A stretch of 6,098 nt of DNA, from NCBI GenBank assembly GCA_900555215.1, contig USKR01000088.1, positions 1-6,098 on the forward strand, written 5' to 3'. Both the position numbers and the translations under genes were made by a program. This document shows positions 1 through 6,098 of the stretch, in pieces. Each line of letters opens with the position of its first letter. Within the stretch, counting starts at the first letter, position 1. A model generated the notes under the pieces. That model searched no databases. It was not told the DNA's origin and worked only from the letters and a program-made list of their open reading frames with translations. Source of the stretch: an uncultured Ruminococcus sp. (GTDB lineage: Bacteria; Bacillota; Clostridia; Lachnospirales; Lachnospiraceae).

Positions 1-2739
1 TCCCAGACCCATGTCATCCGCCAGGATCCCCCCGAGGTTCCATTCTTCCAGTGTGCGCAGCCATTTAAAGCCATCCTTCTGATAATTCCGGAGGATATCA
101 GAGAGGCTTGCCGGCTCCTCGAAATCAGAATCATTGATCGTCTTAAACTCTTTGACCATTTCGCGGAAATGGGCATCTCTCCTGCTGTACAGCCCGTCAT
201 TCTCGGCGATCATGCGGTCGAGATACAGCGCCCGATACAGCGGGAGATGCATTTTTCCTTTTATCATGTCCGCCGGACTGAGGGAAAGCGCCTTCGTAAG
301 TTCATCCACTGTTCCGAGAGAAGCGTCTTCCAGTCCTACAAAGCTTCCGTCTTTCAGCCGATGATACCTTTTTTTCGTCCGATAGCTCTGCAATATCTCC
401 ACCAGTTCTTTTTGTTCCAGCCCGTCCGCCGATACTTCCAGCTCCAGGAGTCCTTCTGACACGGACACTCCGACCCTGGCTTTTACCCGGCGAACCACTC
501 TACGGCTGCGGAAACCGTCCGTGCATCTCACCTCGCCAAGCTGAAGCAGCTTATCCACGCCTTCCGTCATCACCCGGTAGACCCCTTCCTCATCCTGTCC
601 GGTACACAAAGCGTCCCTCTCCTCATCCACATATGGCATCCATTCCAAAACCTCACCCAGGACTCTGCCTTCCTTCACCGCATCCCGGTACGGTTCTGCT
701 ATCGCCTCCTGCGCCATCGTCTCCACCAGGGAAAATTCTCTGTGCGCATACACAGCAAATATCCGGCAGAACACCTCTCCCGCATCCGCATCCAGATAAA
801 AAGCAAATTTCACCTCCGGCGTAAGGTACTGACGGATTTTCTCCGCTGAATGCTCATGAACACTGGCAATCCCTTTCAGCCGGGGGAGTACGTTGTAGTA
901 AAATGTACTCAGATAATTTCTGCCCACCCGGAATGTTACATGCCCGTTTTCCTCCTGTTCCGCCAGTACGCCCAATTTTTCAGAAAATCCCGGATCCGTC
1001 CGGTTCATATAGCCATCCTCCATATAATAGTCCGCATTCACTCCAGAATACATCCGGGGCAGGGCAATGTCCACGGAAACACCGTGAAATTCCTTTGTCC
1101 CGTCAAGCTTAATCTCAGAAATATCTACGTCAATCTGTGGATTTTTCACTCTCGTTTTTAGTGGCGCGTATTTCTTTTTTTCTCTTCCTCCCATATCATA
1201 CTCAACCGTTCCTGCTTTGGAAGCTGTATCAAAGAAGGCGTCCAGCCTCCAGCCATACAATGCGATAGCTTTGTCAGAATTCCGCCGCGATTCATAATAG
1301 TACCCGCTTTGCCTCAGCCGCTCCACAGCCTGCTCATCATCCTTGACCGCCTTTATAATAAAATCGATCCACAGTTTTGCTTCTTCTGTAAAATTCGAAC
1401 GGGCGTGGTTGAAAGAGGTGGCTTTTCCATAGGTCTCATCTGCACAATTTCGCACATTTTCGCAAAATTCACCAAGATTCTTTATCACATACATTTTACT
1501 GTTTCCAATACGGAAGGATGCCTCAAGTCCCTGCCTGACCACGGCAAGCCTTACTTCCAGCCGCAGTTTTTCACTGCCTGTTTCCATACCATTCTGTTCT
1601 TCCCGAAGCCCTCCGCCTCCGAAAGCATCCAGCAAAAACCAGCCTTTTGCATCCGTAGCGTCTGTAATCTTATAATTCTGCAGATACAGTTCCAATGCAT
1701 CCATGGCAGCGGCGGTGTACTTGCAGGTGCACCTCCGTCCTCCAGCGTAAAATCCATAATAGCTCCGGGTACACTGCGGGCATCCGCACCGGGAATTAAG
1801 GACCCCAGTACGCGTAAACTGGATAATCTGCGGGATCTCTGTCTGTCCTTCTGCCACAGACGTGTATATCTCGCCGAAAACCACGTCTCCCTCCCTGTCA
1901 AATCCGGAGCGTACCCTGGTGATCTTCACCGCGCCCTGCCGAAAGAGTTTTCTGCCGTTTTTCAGCGCGTCTTTCGGGAATGGAACAGAGCTTCGAATCT
2001 TTTCGATATCAAAATACCGGTAATGTTCCAGGTCGCTTATGCTGAAATCATCCTGGTCAGCCTCATCTTCCCACGTCTCCCCAAGGAGGGCGTATCTGCT
2101 GTTCTTCTCTTCCTCCCGCTTCTGCTTCTCTTCTTCTGCCAGGCGCATCTGTTCCTGCCGCTCCTTTTCGATCCTCTCCTGCTCCTGCGCAAGGCGCTCC
2201 TTTTCCTCTTCCCTCTGACGTTCATCCGCCCGGCGGCGCGCTTCCTCCTCCAATCTTCTGCGCTCTGCCTTCCGGGCTTTCTCTGCCGCTTCCTTTTCCT
2301 CCTGCGCGCGTTTCCTGGTCTCTTTTTTGGCAGCTTCCTCTTCAGCCATACGTCTTCTCGCTTCTTCCTGCTGCTGTTTCTCAATCTCCCGGCGCTTTTT
2401 TACTTCCTGGCGCTTTTCCCTTGCCAGGCGCCGGCGCTCTTTCTCCTCTTCTTCTTTCAAGCGGGTCTTTTCCTGCCGCTTCTTTTCGTCTTCTATCACA
2501 TAAAGCAGCGCAGCCATATGTGCGCACAGCTGCCTTCCTTTAGCCACGGGGCAGTCGCATTTCCCCCGTTTCGGCCTGCCATCCTGCATCGTTATGGACA
2601 CCTCATGCCGCTTCTGGTCCAACACAGCCGCGGTGTATCTCTCCCCGTCTTTCTTTAATTCTGTCACGCGGTGCGCTTCATATTCCATTTTCCCTTTTTC
2701 AAGGGCAGTCTGCTGAAACATCTTTTCCCATTCGTACAT
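1..2739 (-). CDS. SNF2-family DEAD/DEAH-box helicase with SWIM zinc finger (N-terminal 913 residues, C-terminus outside window)
   Basis: The frame is open from the ATG at 2737-2739 to base 1, giving 913 codons with no stop. The last residues, a YQKDGFKWL segment followed by GGILADDMGLG, are the start of an SNF2 ATPase core with motif I (Walker A), so the helicase domains lie beyond the left edge. Residues 61-74 form a SWIM zinc finger: C61-x-C63 and C72-x-H74, followed by MAAL. Residues about 83-213 are an almost uninterrupted run of Glu, Lys, Arg, Gln and Ala, predicted to be a long charged helix. Residues 318-339 form a second, cysteine-only SWIM-like cluster. Residues about 400-850 sit where SNF2 helicases of this type carry the bacterial SNF2-associated region; this is assigned by position, not by visible motifs. 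Such proteins are ATP-driven DNA translocases with poorly known targets. Adding a normal core of about 450 residues gives about 1350 in total, which is inference. A GGGAGG ribosome binding site precedes the start. Confidence 0.9.
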   Translation of the reverse strand, partial: MYEWEKMFQQTALEKGKMEYEAHRVTELKKDGERYTAAVLDQKRHEVSITMQDGRPKRGKCDCPVAKGRQLCAHMAALLYVIEDEKKRQEKTRLKEEEEKERRRLAREKRQEVKKRREIEKQQQEEARRRMAEEEAAKKETRKRAQEEKEAAEKARKAERRRLEEEARRRADERQREEEKERLAQEQERIEKERQEQMRLAEEEKQKREEEKNSRYALLGETWEDEADQDDFSISDLEHYRYFDIEKIRSSVPFPKDALKNGRKLFRQGAVKITRVRSGFDREGDVVFGEIYTSVAEGQTEIPQIIQFTRTGVLNSRCGCPQCTRSYYGFYAGGRRCTCKYTAAAMDALELYLQNYKITDATDAKGWFLLDAFGGGGLREEQNGMETGSEKLRLEVRLAVVRQGLEASFRIGNSKMYVIKNLGEFCENVRNCADETYGKATSFNHARSNFTEEAKLWIDFIIKAVKDDEQAVERLRQSGYYYESRRNSDKAIALYGWRLDAFFDTASKAGTVEYDMGGREKKKYAPLKTRVKNPQIDVDISEIKLDGTKEFHGVSVDIALPRMYSGVNADYYMEDGYMNRTDPGFSEKLGVLAEQEENGHVTFRVGRNYLSTFYYNVLPRLKGIASVHEHSAEKIRQYLTPEVKFAFYLDADAGEVFCRIFAVYAHREFSLVETMAQEAIAEPYRDAVKEGRVLGEVLEWMPYVDEERDALCTGQDEEGVYRVMTEGVDKLLQLGEVRCTDGFRSRRVVRRVKARVGVSVSEGLLELEVSADGLEQKELVEILQSYRTKKRYHRLKDGSFVGLEDASLGTVDELTKALSLSPADMIKGKMHLPLYRALYLDRMIAENDGLYSRRDAHFREMVKEFKTINDSDFEEPASLSDILRNYQKDGFKWLRTLEEWNLGGILADDMGLG

Positions 2740-2749
2740 TTTCCGGTGT

Positions 2750-2756
2750 CCCTCCC
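2750..2756 (-). promoter_or_regulatory. Ribosome binding site of the SNF2 helicase gene
   Basis: The minus strand reads GGGAGGG here, a good match to the anti-Shine-Dalgarno end of 16S rRNA. About 10-11 bases separate it from the ATG at 2737-2739, slightly long but workable. A second in-frame ATG six codons downstream (residue 7) has no comparable site at the right distance, so residue 1 is the preferred start. Confidence 0.6.
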
Positions 2757-2769
2757 GTCCTTTTCTAAT

Positions 2770-2798
2770 GGTATAATAAATCTGAAATCAGCCTTCAA
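2770..2798 (-). promoter_or_regulatory. Candidate promoter for the SNF2 helicase gene
   Basis: On the minus strand TTGAAG (2793-2798, four of six matches to TTGACA) is followed after 17 bases by TATACC (2770-2775, four of six). The overlapping TATTAT (2773-2778) is a closer -10 match but has no acceptable -35 at 16-18 bases. The -35 lies in the right arm of the intergenic inverted repeat and the -10 overlaps one copy of the 11-base direct repeat, so any protein or structure using those repeats would affect this promoter. The match is modest and I treat it as a candidate only. Confidence 0.3.
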
Positions 2799-2842
2799 AC
2801 GAAATTCCAGGACATGCACCCTTTCCTTCATTTAAAGGCTGA
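2788..2842 (-). terminator. Possible transcription-ending hairpin between proS and the helicase gene
   Basis: In the minus-strand transcript the 12-base arms (2842-2831 and 2799-2788) pair with one mismatch, and three further pairs extend the stem inward. The 3' arm is followed by UUUCAGAUUUAUU, which is U-rich but not a continuous U run. This makes a weak intrinsic terminator for proS. It could instead be a processing or regulatory hairpin. Confidence 0.35.
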
Positions 2843-2852
2843 ATCATTTATT

Positions 2853-2881
2853 AAAAATCTCTAATGGTATCAGATGATTTT
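2853..2881 (-). terminator. Weak candidate terminator at the proS stop codon
   Basis: Starting at the proS stop codon, the transcript can pair AAAATC with GATTTT, and after one bulged A also TCT with AGA, around a nine-base loop. A run of five U follows. The stem has only two G-C pairs, so it would be unstable. It is listed because no stronger terminator directly follows proS. It competes with the larger hairpin downstream as the proS transcript end. Confidence 0.2.
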
Positions 2882-4322
2882 AGTACGCTCTCCCCCAGTA
2901 TACCATGTGCTTTGCCGGTTTGCCGCAGCACACGCACACATCAGAAAGATGCTCTTCTTCCATAGGAATACATCTGGATGTCACGCCGCCTGTCTGGGCT
3001 TTGATCTCATCCTCACATGCTTCTTCTCCGCACCACATTGCCTTGACAAAGCCCTTCTTATTCTGGACAGCTTCTTTCATCTCATCCATTGTTGTCGCAG
3101 TACTGATATGGTCATCCAGGAATGCTTTTGCCTTCGCATAGAGATCTTTCTGGATCGTCTCAAGGATCTCACCCAGCTTTGTCGTGATCTCATCGATCGC
3201 CACAACGATCTTCTCTCTTGTATCACGGCGCACAACTACAACCTGGCCGTTCTCGATATCCTTCGGCCCGATCTCGATACGTGCCGGGATTCCAAGCATC
3301 TCCTGCTCGCTGAATTTCCATCCCGGGCTCTTCTCGGAGCCATCGATCTTCGCGCGGTAGCCTGCTGCCTTCAATGCATCCAGGAGTTCATTCGCCTTGT
3401 CCAGCACGCCTTCCTTGTGCTGCGCGATCGGGATGACCCTTACCTGTACCGGAGCGATTCTCGGCGGAAGCACCAGACCGCTGTCATCGCCGTGTACCAT
3501 GATGATCGCTCCAATGATTCTTGTAGATAACCCCCATGAAGTCTCATAGACACTGTGCAGCTCATTGTTCTTATCCGCATATTTGATATTGAACGCATCC
3601 GGGAACGCATTTCCGAAGAAGTGGCTCGTAGCGGACTGAAGGGCCTGCCCATCATGCATCAGCGCTTCGATTGTATATGTGTCCTGAGCGCCTGCGAATT
3701 TCTCGCTCTCTGTCTTTCTTCCGGCAACTACCGGGATCGCCAGATCTTCCTCAACGAAGCTCTTATACACTTCCCACATCATCTTTGTACGCTCTTCCGC
3801 CTCTTCATAAGTGGCGTGGATCGTATGACCTTCCTGCCACAGGAATTCTCTGGAACGAAGGAACGGTCTTGTTGTTTTCTCCCAGCGGAGCACTGAACAC
3901 CACTGATTCCATACCTTCGGCAGGTCGCGGTATGACTGCACAGTCTTGCTCCACACATCGCAGAACAGAGTCTCAGATGTCGGACGGATGCAGAATCTCT
4001 CCTGAAGCTGCTCCATACCGCCATGTGTCACCCATGCCACTTCCGGCGCAAAACCCTCGATATGGTCCTTTTCCTTCTGGAGCAGACTCTCCGGGATCAG
4101 AACCGGAAGATAAACATTTTCTACACCTGTATCCTTAAAACGTTTATCCAGATCGGCCTGGATATTCTCCCACAGCGCATAACCGTTGGGCAGGTAGTTC
4201 AGGCATCCCTTTACTCCTGAATAGTCACACAGTTTTGCCTCGCGGACAACGTCCGTATACCACTGCGCGAAGTCCTCATCTCTGGAAGTGATCGACTGTA
4301 CCAGTTTCTTTTCCTTTGCCAT
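2880..4322 (-). CDS. proS: Prolyl-tRNA synthetase, archaeal/eukaryotic-like (type 3) class II enzyme
   Basis: This cytoplasmic enzyme charges tRNA-Pro with proline using ATP. The protein is 480 residues, the usual size for type 3 bacterial ProS. Class II landmarks are visible: motif 1 near residues 46-78 ([10 protein letters not shown] and [12 protein letters not shown]), the RPTSETLF proline-site segment at 113-120, motif 2 from 145 ([20 protein letters not shown], with EGH following), and motif 3 at 264-291 ([10 protein letters not shown] through [12 protein letters not shown]). An anticodon-binding domain follows from about 295. The C-terminus has the zinc-type cysteines C431, C436, C463 and C466 and ends WGRAY, as in the Thermus/archaeal type. 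There is no large editing insertion between motifs 2 and 3, unlike the E. coli type. I chose the ATG at 4320-4322 because AAAGGAG lies eight bases upstream. An ATG 14 codons earlier falls inside the leader terminator stem and lacks a binding site. Expression is predicted to depend on the T-box leader. Confidence 0.97.
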   Translation of the reverse strand: MAKEKKLVQSITSRDEDFAQWYTDVVREAKLCDYSGVKGCLNYLPNGYALWENIQADLDKRFKDTGVENVYLPVLIPESLLQKEKDHIEGFAPEVAWVTHGGMEQLQERFCIRPTSETLFCDVWSKTVQSYRDLPKVWNQWCSVLRWEKTTRPFLRSREFLWQEGHTIHATYEEAEERTKMMWEVYKSFVEEDLAIPVVAGRKTESEKFAGAQDTYTIEALMHDGQALQSATSHFFGNAFPDAFNIKYADKNNELHSVYETSWGLSTRIIGAIIMVHGDDSGLVLPPRIAPVQVRVIPIAQHKEGVLDKANELLDALKAAGYRAKIDGSEKSPGWKFSEQEMLGIPARIEIGPKDIENGQVVVVRRDTREKIVVAIDEITTKLGEILETIQKDLYAKAKAFLDDHISTATTMDEMKEAVQNKKGFVKAMWCGEEACEDEIKAQTGGVTSRCIPMEEEHLSDVCVCCGKPAKHMVYWGRAY

Positions 4323-4330
4323 CTTCTCTT

Positions 4331-4337
4331 CTCCTTT
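4331..4337 (-). promoter_or_regulatory. Ribosome binding site of proS
   Basis: The minus strand reads AAAGGAG with eight bases before the ATG at 4320-4322. It lies just past the U tract of the leader terminator, so only read-through transcripts carry it. It settles the proS start in favour of the protein beginning MAKEKKLV over a longer in-frame ATG at 4362-4364. Confidence 0.85.
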
Positions 4338-4344
4338 TTTCTGT

Positions 4345-4406
4345 AAAATAAAACGCCGGGACATCCTCTGTCCCTGTCATAAAACAAGGGACCGGATTTC
4401 CCGGCG
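4345..4406 (-). terminator. Intrinsic terminator of the proS T-box leader
   Basis: In the transcript CGCCGGGA (4406-4399) pairs perfectly with TCCCGGCG (4361-4354), followed at once by UUUUAUUUU (4353-4345). A smaller hairpin, GUCCCU with AGGGAC, forms inside the loop. The 5' arm begins within the T-box sequence, so the same CGCC bases are needed for the antiterminator. This is the mutually exclusive arrangement expected of a T-box switch. Confidence 0.9.
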
Positions 4407-4640
4407 GTACCACCCTAATTAACTGCGCCTGCATTTTCCTTTTCATCTGACGGCCGGTCAGCCGCATCCGAAAAGCCGCATGCGCGGTTCGCTCTTTTGC
4501 CCTTAACGCAGGCTCTACGCTGCACTTTCATGCAGAAGCTCCCGGGCCGGTTCTATATGTTCCTGCGAAGGCTCGCACCAGCCGCCTCCTCTCTGTGGCA
4601 TTTCTTCATATATACTATTCCCATTCATCGCTGTCCGTAA
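4345..4640 (-). ncRNA. T-box riboswitch (tRNA-Pro-sensing leader) controlling proS
   Basis: The leader runs from the predicted start near 4638-4640 to the terminator. The transcript holds the hallmark T-box sequence AGGGTGGTACCGCC (4416-4403), whose UGGU can pair with the ACCA end of an uncharged tRNA with discriminator A. Stem I is recognisable: AGAGAGG at 4594-4588, the distal GGCTGGTGCGAGCC (4583-4570), and a specifier bulge with loop-E-like AGTA on the 5' side and GAA at 4553-4551. The triplet right after GAA is CCG (4550-4548), a proline codon, matching the gene downstream. UAUAUG and CAUAUA close the bulge above it. A hairpin at 4535-4520 with a GAAA loop lies between Stem I and the antiterminator. 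GGCG (4429-4426) can pair with CGCC (4406-4403) to form the antiterminator base. The exact specifier register is inferred. Confidence 0.93.
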
Positions 4641-4645
4641 CTGTG

Positions 4646-4674
4646 ATTTTAGCGAATTAATGCCGAATTGTCAA
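4646..4674 (-). promoter_or_regulatory. Sigma-A-type promoter of the proS T-box transcript
   Basis: The minus strand carries a perfect -35 TTGACA (4669-4674), a 17-base spacer and a -10 TAAAAT (4646-4651, five of six). Transcription should start about seven bases further, near 4638-4640. That places the start just before Stem I of the T-box, as expected. A short A/T-rich hairpin (CGAAAA with TTTTCG, 4677-4691) lies immediately upstream, between telA and this promoter. It lacks a G-C-rich stem and U tail and so is not called a terminator. Confidence 0.88.
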
Positions 4675-4711
4675 TCCGAAAAAGATTTTCGATACAGCCT
4701 GCTATATAATT

Positions 4712-5836
4712 TCAGCCCTGTATCTGCAGCAGCTTGTTTTTCAGCTCTGTCTCCATATTCCTGAGTTCTGTCTCCGCTGCCGCTCTCTTCTCCCTTCCCT
4801 CTCTCTGGATATTCATCACCTCGTCCAAAGTGGAGATCAGCGACTCATTCGTTGCTTTCAGTGTATCCATATCTACGATGCCGCGCTCAGACGCCTTCGC
4901 AGTTTCAACAGTCGCCATTTTAAGCTTCTCTGCATTCTTCTTCAGAAGCTCGTTCGTCATATCCGTCACCTGGCGCTGCGCCTCCGCAGCCTGCGCGGAA
5001 TGTTCCACGCCGAGAGCGAGCACCATCTGGCTCTTCCACAGAGGTATCGTATTCACAATTGTTGACTGGATCTTCTCCACCATCTGCGTATCATTATTCT
5101 GCACAAGGCGGATCTGGGGCGCTGTCTGGATCGCGATAGTCTTGCTCGTCTTCAGGTCATGGACCTTTTTCTCAAACTGATTTACACTGTCTTCAAAGTC
5201 GCGGACAAGCTGTGCGTGCATAGGGTCGCCGCTCTGCTGCGCCTCCGCGCGAAGGGATGGGATCGTCTTTTCTCTGAGTTCTTCCAGCTTTTCCTCTCCG
5301 GCGGTGATATAGACCTGGAGTCTGCGGAAGTAGTCCAGATTTTTTTCGTACAGAGAATCAAACATGCCGATGTCCTTTAGCATCTGCATTCTGGCCTCCT
5401 CCAGTTTCCCTTCGATGCGGTCCACATTGACCTCGAGTTTTTGATACTGGGCAAGAAAACGTCTGACCTTTGCGCCTGCTTTCTGGAATAAGCCGAAGAT
5501 GCCGGGATCTTTCTCCAGATCGTCATAATCCAGGCTCTCTACATTTGTGACAAGGTCAGCCATGAGCTGTCCTGCGTATCCGGAGTCTTTCGTGCGGATA
5601 CTGCCGAGGATATGTCCGGAAAAGTCCGCGATATCCTGTTTGGCACCTGAGCCGTACTGCATGAGCATCTGGGAATCCCGCACATCGATCTGGGATTTGA
5701 TCTCATCGGCAAGGGCGCGGTCTTCCGGGCTGAGAAGATTGATCTCTCTGCTGAGTTCTTCCGCAGACACAGGAGACGGGGCCGGGGCGGCTGTATCTCT
5801 TGAGTTCATGAGATCCGCAAGTGTGATTTCTGACAT
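4712..5836 (-). CDS. TelA/KlaA-family toxic anion resistance protein
   Basis: The 374-residue protein is of normal length for the TelA family, whose members were first linked to tellurite resistance on plasmids and are widespread on Bacillota chromosomes, often near stress-response genes. Its biochemical activity is not established. It has no signal peptide or membrane segment, so it should be cytoplasmic. It is almost wholly helical with long coiled-coil stretches at about 130-230 and 285-372. Family-typical segments are MFDSLYEKNLDYFRRLQVYI (158-177) and, after KTSKTIAIQTAPQIRLVQNN (229-248), the conserved TIVNTIPLWKSQMVLALG (259-276). The N-terminal 25 residues are Ala/Pro-rich and look flexible. 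The start is supported by AAGGAGGT seven bases upstream. Only 75 bases separate it from the preceding gene, and I see no good promoter there, so co-transcription is likely. It ends in TGA at 4712-4714, before the proS promoter. The family call is firm; a role in resistance is inference. Confidence 0.93.
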   Translation of the reverse strand: MSEITLADLMNSRDTAAPAPSPVSAEELSREINLLSPEDRALADEIKSQIDVRDSQMLMQYGSGAKQDIADFSGHILGSIRTKDSGYAGQLMADLVTNVESLDYDDLEKDPGIFGLFQKAGAKVRRFLAQYQKLEVNVDRIEGKLEEARMQMLKDIGMFDSLYEKNLDYFRRLQVYITAGEEKLEELREKTIPSLRAEAQQSGDPMHAQLVRDFEDSVNQFEKKVHDLKTSKTIAIQTAPQIRLVQNNDTQMVEKIQSTIVNTIPLWKSQMVLALGVEHSAQAAEAQRQVTDMTNELLKKNAEKLKMATVETAKASERGIVDMDTLKATNESLISTLDEVMNIQREGREKRAAAETELRNMETELKNKLLQIQG

Positions 5837-5843
5837 AGGATGT

Positions 5844-5851
5844 ACCTCCTT
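5844..5851 (-). promoter_or_regulatory. Strong ribosome binding site of the TelA-family gene
   Basis: The minus strand reads AAGGAGGT, close to a full match to the 16S rRNA tail, with seven bases before the ATG at 5834-5836. It fixes the start and suggests efficient translation. Confidence 0.85.
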
Positions 5852-5883
5852 CTGAACGTTATCTTTAAAACAATGTCTCTGGC

Positions 5884-5907
5884 TTCCCGGGACAGCTGTC
5901 CCCGGAA
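5884..5907. repeat. Near-perfect 24-base palindrome between two genes
   Basis: The 24 bases are self-complementary except for one mismatched pair (5888 with 5903). The centre is GGGACAGCTGTCCC. As RNA this folds to a short G-C-rich hairpin starting a few bases after the upstream stop codon. No U run follows directly (the nearest is UUGUUUU about a dozen bases on), so it is not a normal intrinsic terminator. It could protect or process the mRNA between the two genes, cause partial termination, or be a dimeric protein site in DNA. Confidence 0.6.
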
Positions 5908-5911
5908 CATT

Positions 5912-6098
5912 TTACTGCAGGCTTTCTATGATGATCTTCATTACATCATAGGAAGGGACCTGAGTGACCTGGGTGATGTCTGCGGCGACTCCTTTTGCGG
6001 CGATGTCACCGCCCGTGGATACAGTGCTGTAATTTCCGGTGCGGAAGCCGTGCTTTGTCCATGCAAGAGCCTGGAGATCCTCATCGAGGAGCGCATCA
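5912..6098 (-). CDS. C-terminal end of an unidentified protein (5' end outside window)
   Basis: The frame enters from the right edge and ends at TAA (5912-5914), leaving 61 complete residues, from DALLDEDLQALAWTKHGFRT to VMKIIIESLQ. No overlapping frame competes, codon use matches the neighbours, and the strand and 75-base spacing fit an operon with the TelA-family gene downstream. I do not firmly recognise it. The segment LQALAWTKHGFRTG resembles the closing helices of periplasmic-binding-type solute receptors, where a helix is followed by a 'GFR' turn and a last helix after a Pro-Ser pair. That is a weak similarity seen by eye only. The tail is mixed polar/hydrophobic with no membrane segment and no visible catalytic motif. 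Confidence 0.7.
   Translation of the reverse strand, partial: DALLDEDLQALAWTKHGFRTGNYSTVSTGGDIAAKGVAADITQVTQVPSYDVMKIIIESLQ

Larger units (their letters stand above)
2764..2870. repeat. Imperfect inverted repeat flanked by an 11-base direct repeat
   Basis: The plus strand reads TCTAATGGTAT at both 2764-2774 and 2860-2870. Between the copies lie two nested inverted arms. The outer arms are TAATAAAT at 2774-2781 and ATTTATTA at 2846-2853, an exact 8-base pair. The inner arms are 12 bases at 2788-2799 and 2831-2842 with a single mismatch, extended inward by GAA/TTC at 2801-2803 and 2827-2829. The arms are joined by unpaired stretches of 6 and 3 bases. The layout, direct repeats outside inverted repeats, resembles a very small non-autonomous element with its target duplication. 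It could equally be a pair of operator sites or a transcription-ending hairpin. There is no coding capacity. Confidence 0.5.

Noticed and set aside
2037..2384. Minus-strand 115-codon frame, very rich in Arg and Lys
   Set aside because: It is an out-of-frame reading of the helicase's charged helix (same strand, different phase), with no domain of its own.
1309..2658. A 449-codon plus-strand open frame rich in Leu, Phe and Pro
   Set aside because: It lies wholly antisense to the helicase. Its hydrophobic stretch is what the complement of Glu/Lys/Arg codons yields opposite the charged helix. The minus-strand frame is longer, has recognisable motifs and a binding site, so this is a shadow, not a membrane protein.
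2874..3530. Plus-strand 218-codon frame opposite proS
   Set aside because: It is antisense to the conserved ProS catalytic and anticodon-binding domains, with no ribosome binding site or recognisable protein content.
4323..4364. Longer proS start giving 14 extra N-terminal residues
   Set aside because: That ATG lies in the 3' arm of the leader terminator and has no Shine-Dalgarno sequence, whereas the ATG at 4320-4322 has AAAGGAG at eight bases.
4276..4467. Minus-strand 63-codon frame inside the proS leader, considered as a leader peptide
   Set aside because: The region is fully explained by T-box RNA structure and the frame has no good binding site; it also overlaps the start of proS out of frame.
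4676..4692. Small hairpin after the TelA-family gene, considered as its terminator
   Set aside because: CGAAAA/TTTTCG with a three-base loop is A/T-rich and is not followed by a U run; it may simply be promoter-flanking sequence.
4734..5180. Plus-strand 148-codon frame opposite the TelA-family gene
   Set aside because: It is antisense to the conserved TelA core. Its Ser/Phe/Val-rich composition is the complement of the helical charged protein.

Overview
The window reads as a stretch of Bacillota chromosome, most likely Clostridia close to Lachnospiraceae. Three things suggest this: a T-box riboswitch ahead of an aminoacyl-tRNA synthetase gene, a short prolyl-tRNA synthetase of the archaeal/eukaryotic-like type, and a SWIM/SNF2-type helicase, all with AGGAGG-like ribosome binding sites and moderate G+C. 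The taxonomic call is inference from gene families and was not tested by a search. Every supported gene lies on the minus strand, so transcription runs from right to left.

Layout in transcription order. (1) At the right edge (5912-6098) is the last 61 codons of a gene I cannot firmly identify, followed by a near-perfect 24-base palindrome. (2) 4712-5836 encodes a complete 374-residue TelA/KlaA-family 'toxic anion resistance' protein, with a strong ribosome binding site and no clear promoter of its own. (3) A sigma-A-type promoter (TTGACA, 17 bases, TAAAAT) starts a leader of about 300 bases that is a T-box riboswitch. It has a recognisable Stem I, a proline CCG candidate specifier, the T-box sequence and an intrinsic terminator. 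(4) 2880-4322 encodes the 480-residue prolyl-tRNA synthetase. (5) A 140-base intergenic spacer holds a long imperfect inverted repeat flanked by an 11-base direct repeat. (6) From 2739 off the left edge runs the first 913 codons of a large SNF2-family helicase, cut off inside its Walker A motif.

How the parts work together: uncharged tRNA-Pro should bind the leader, favour the antiterminator and let transcription reach proS. The helicase appears to be a separate transcription unit, and the TelA-like gene probably belongs to an operon that extends to the right. I found no mobile element with a transposase, no CRISPR array, no tRNA or rRNA gene, and no clear new multi-gene system. The points most worth a second look are the structured spacer at 2764-2874 and the unusual N-terminal half of the helicase, which has two SWIM-like cysteine clusters separated by about 130 residues of highly charged helix.
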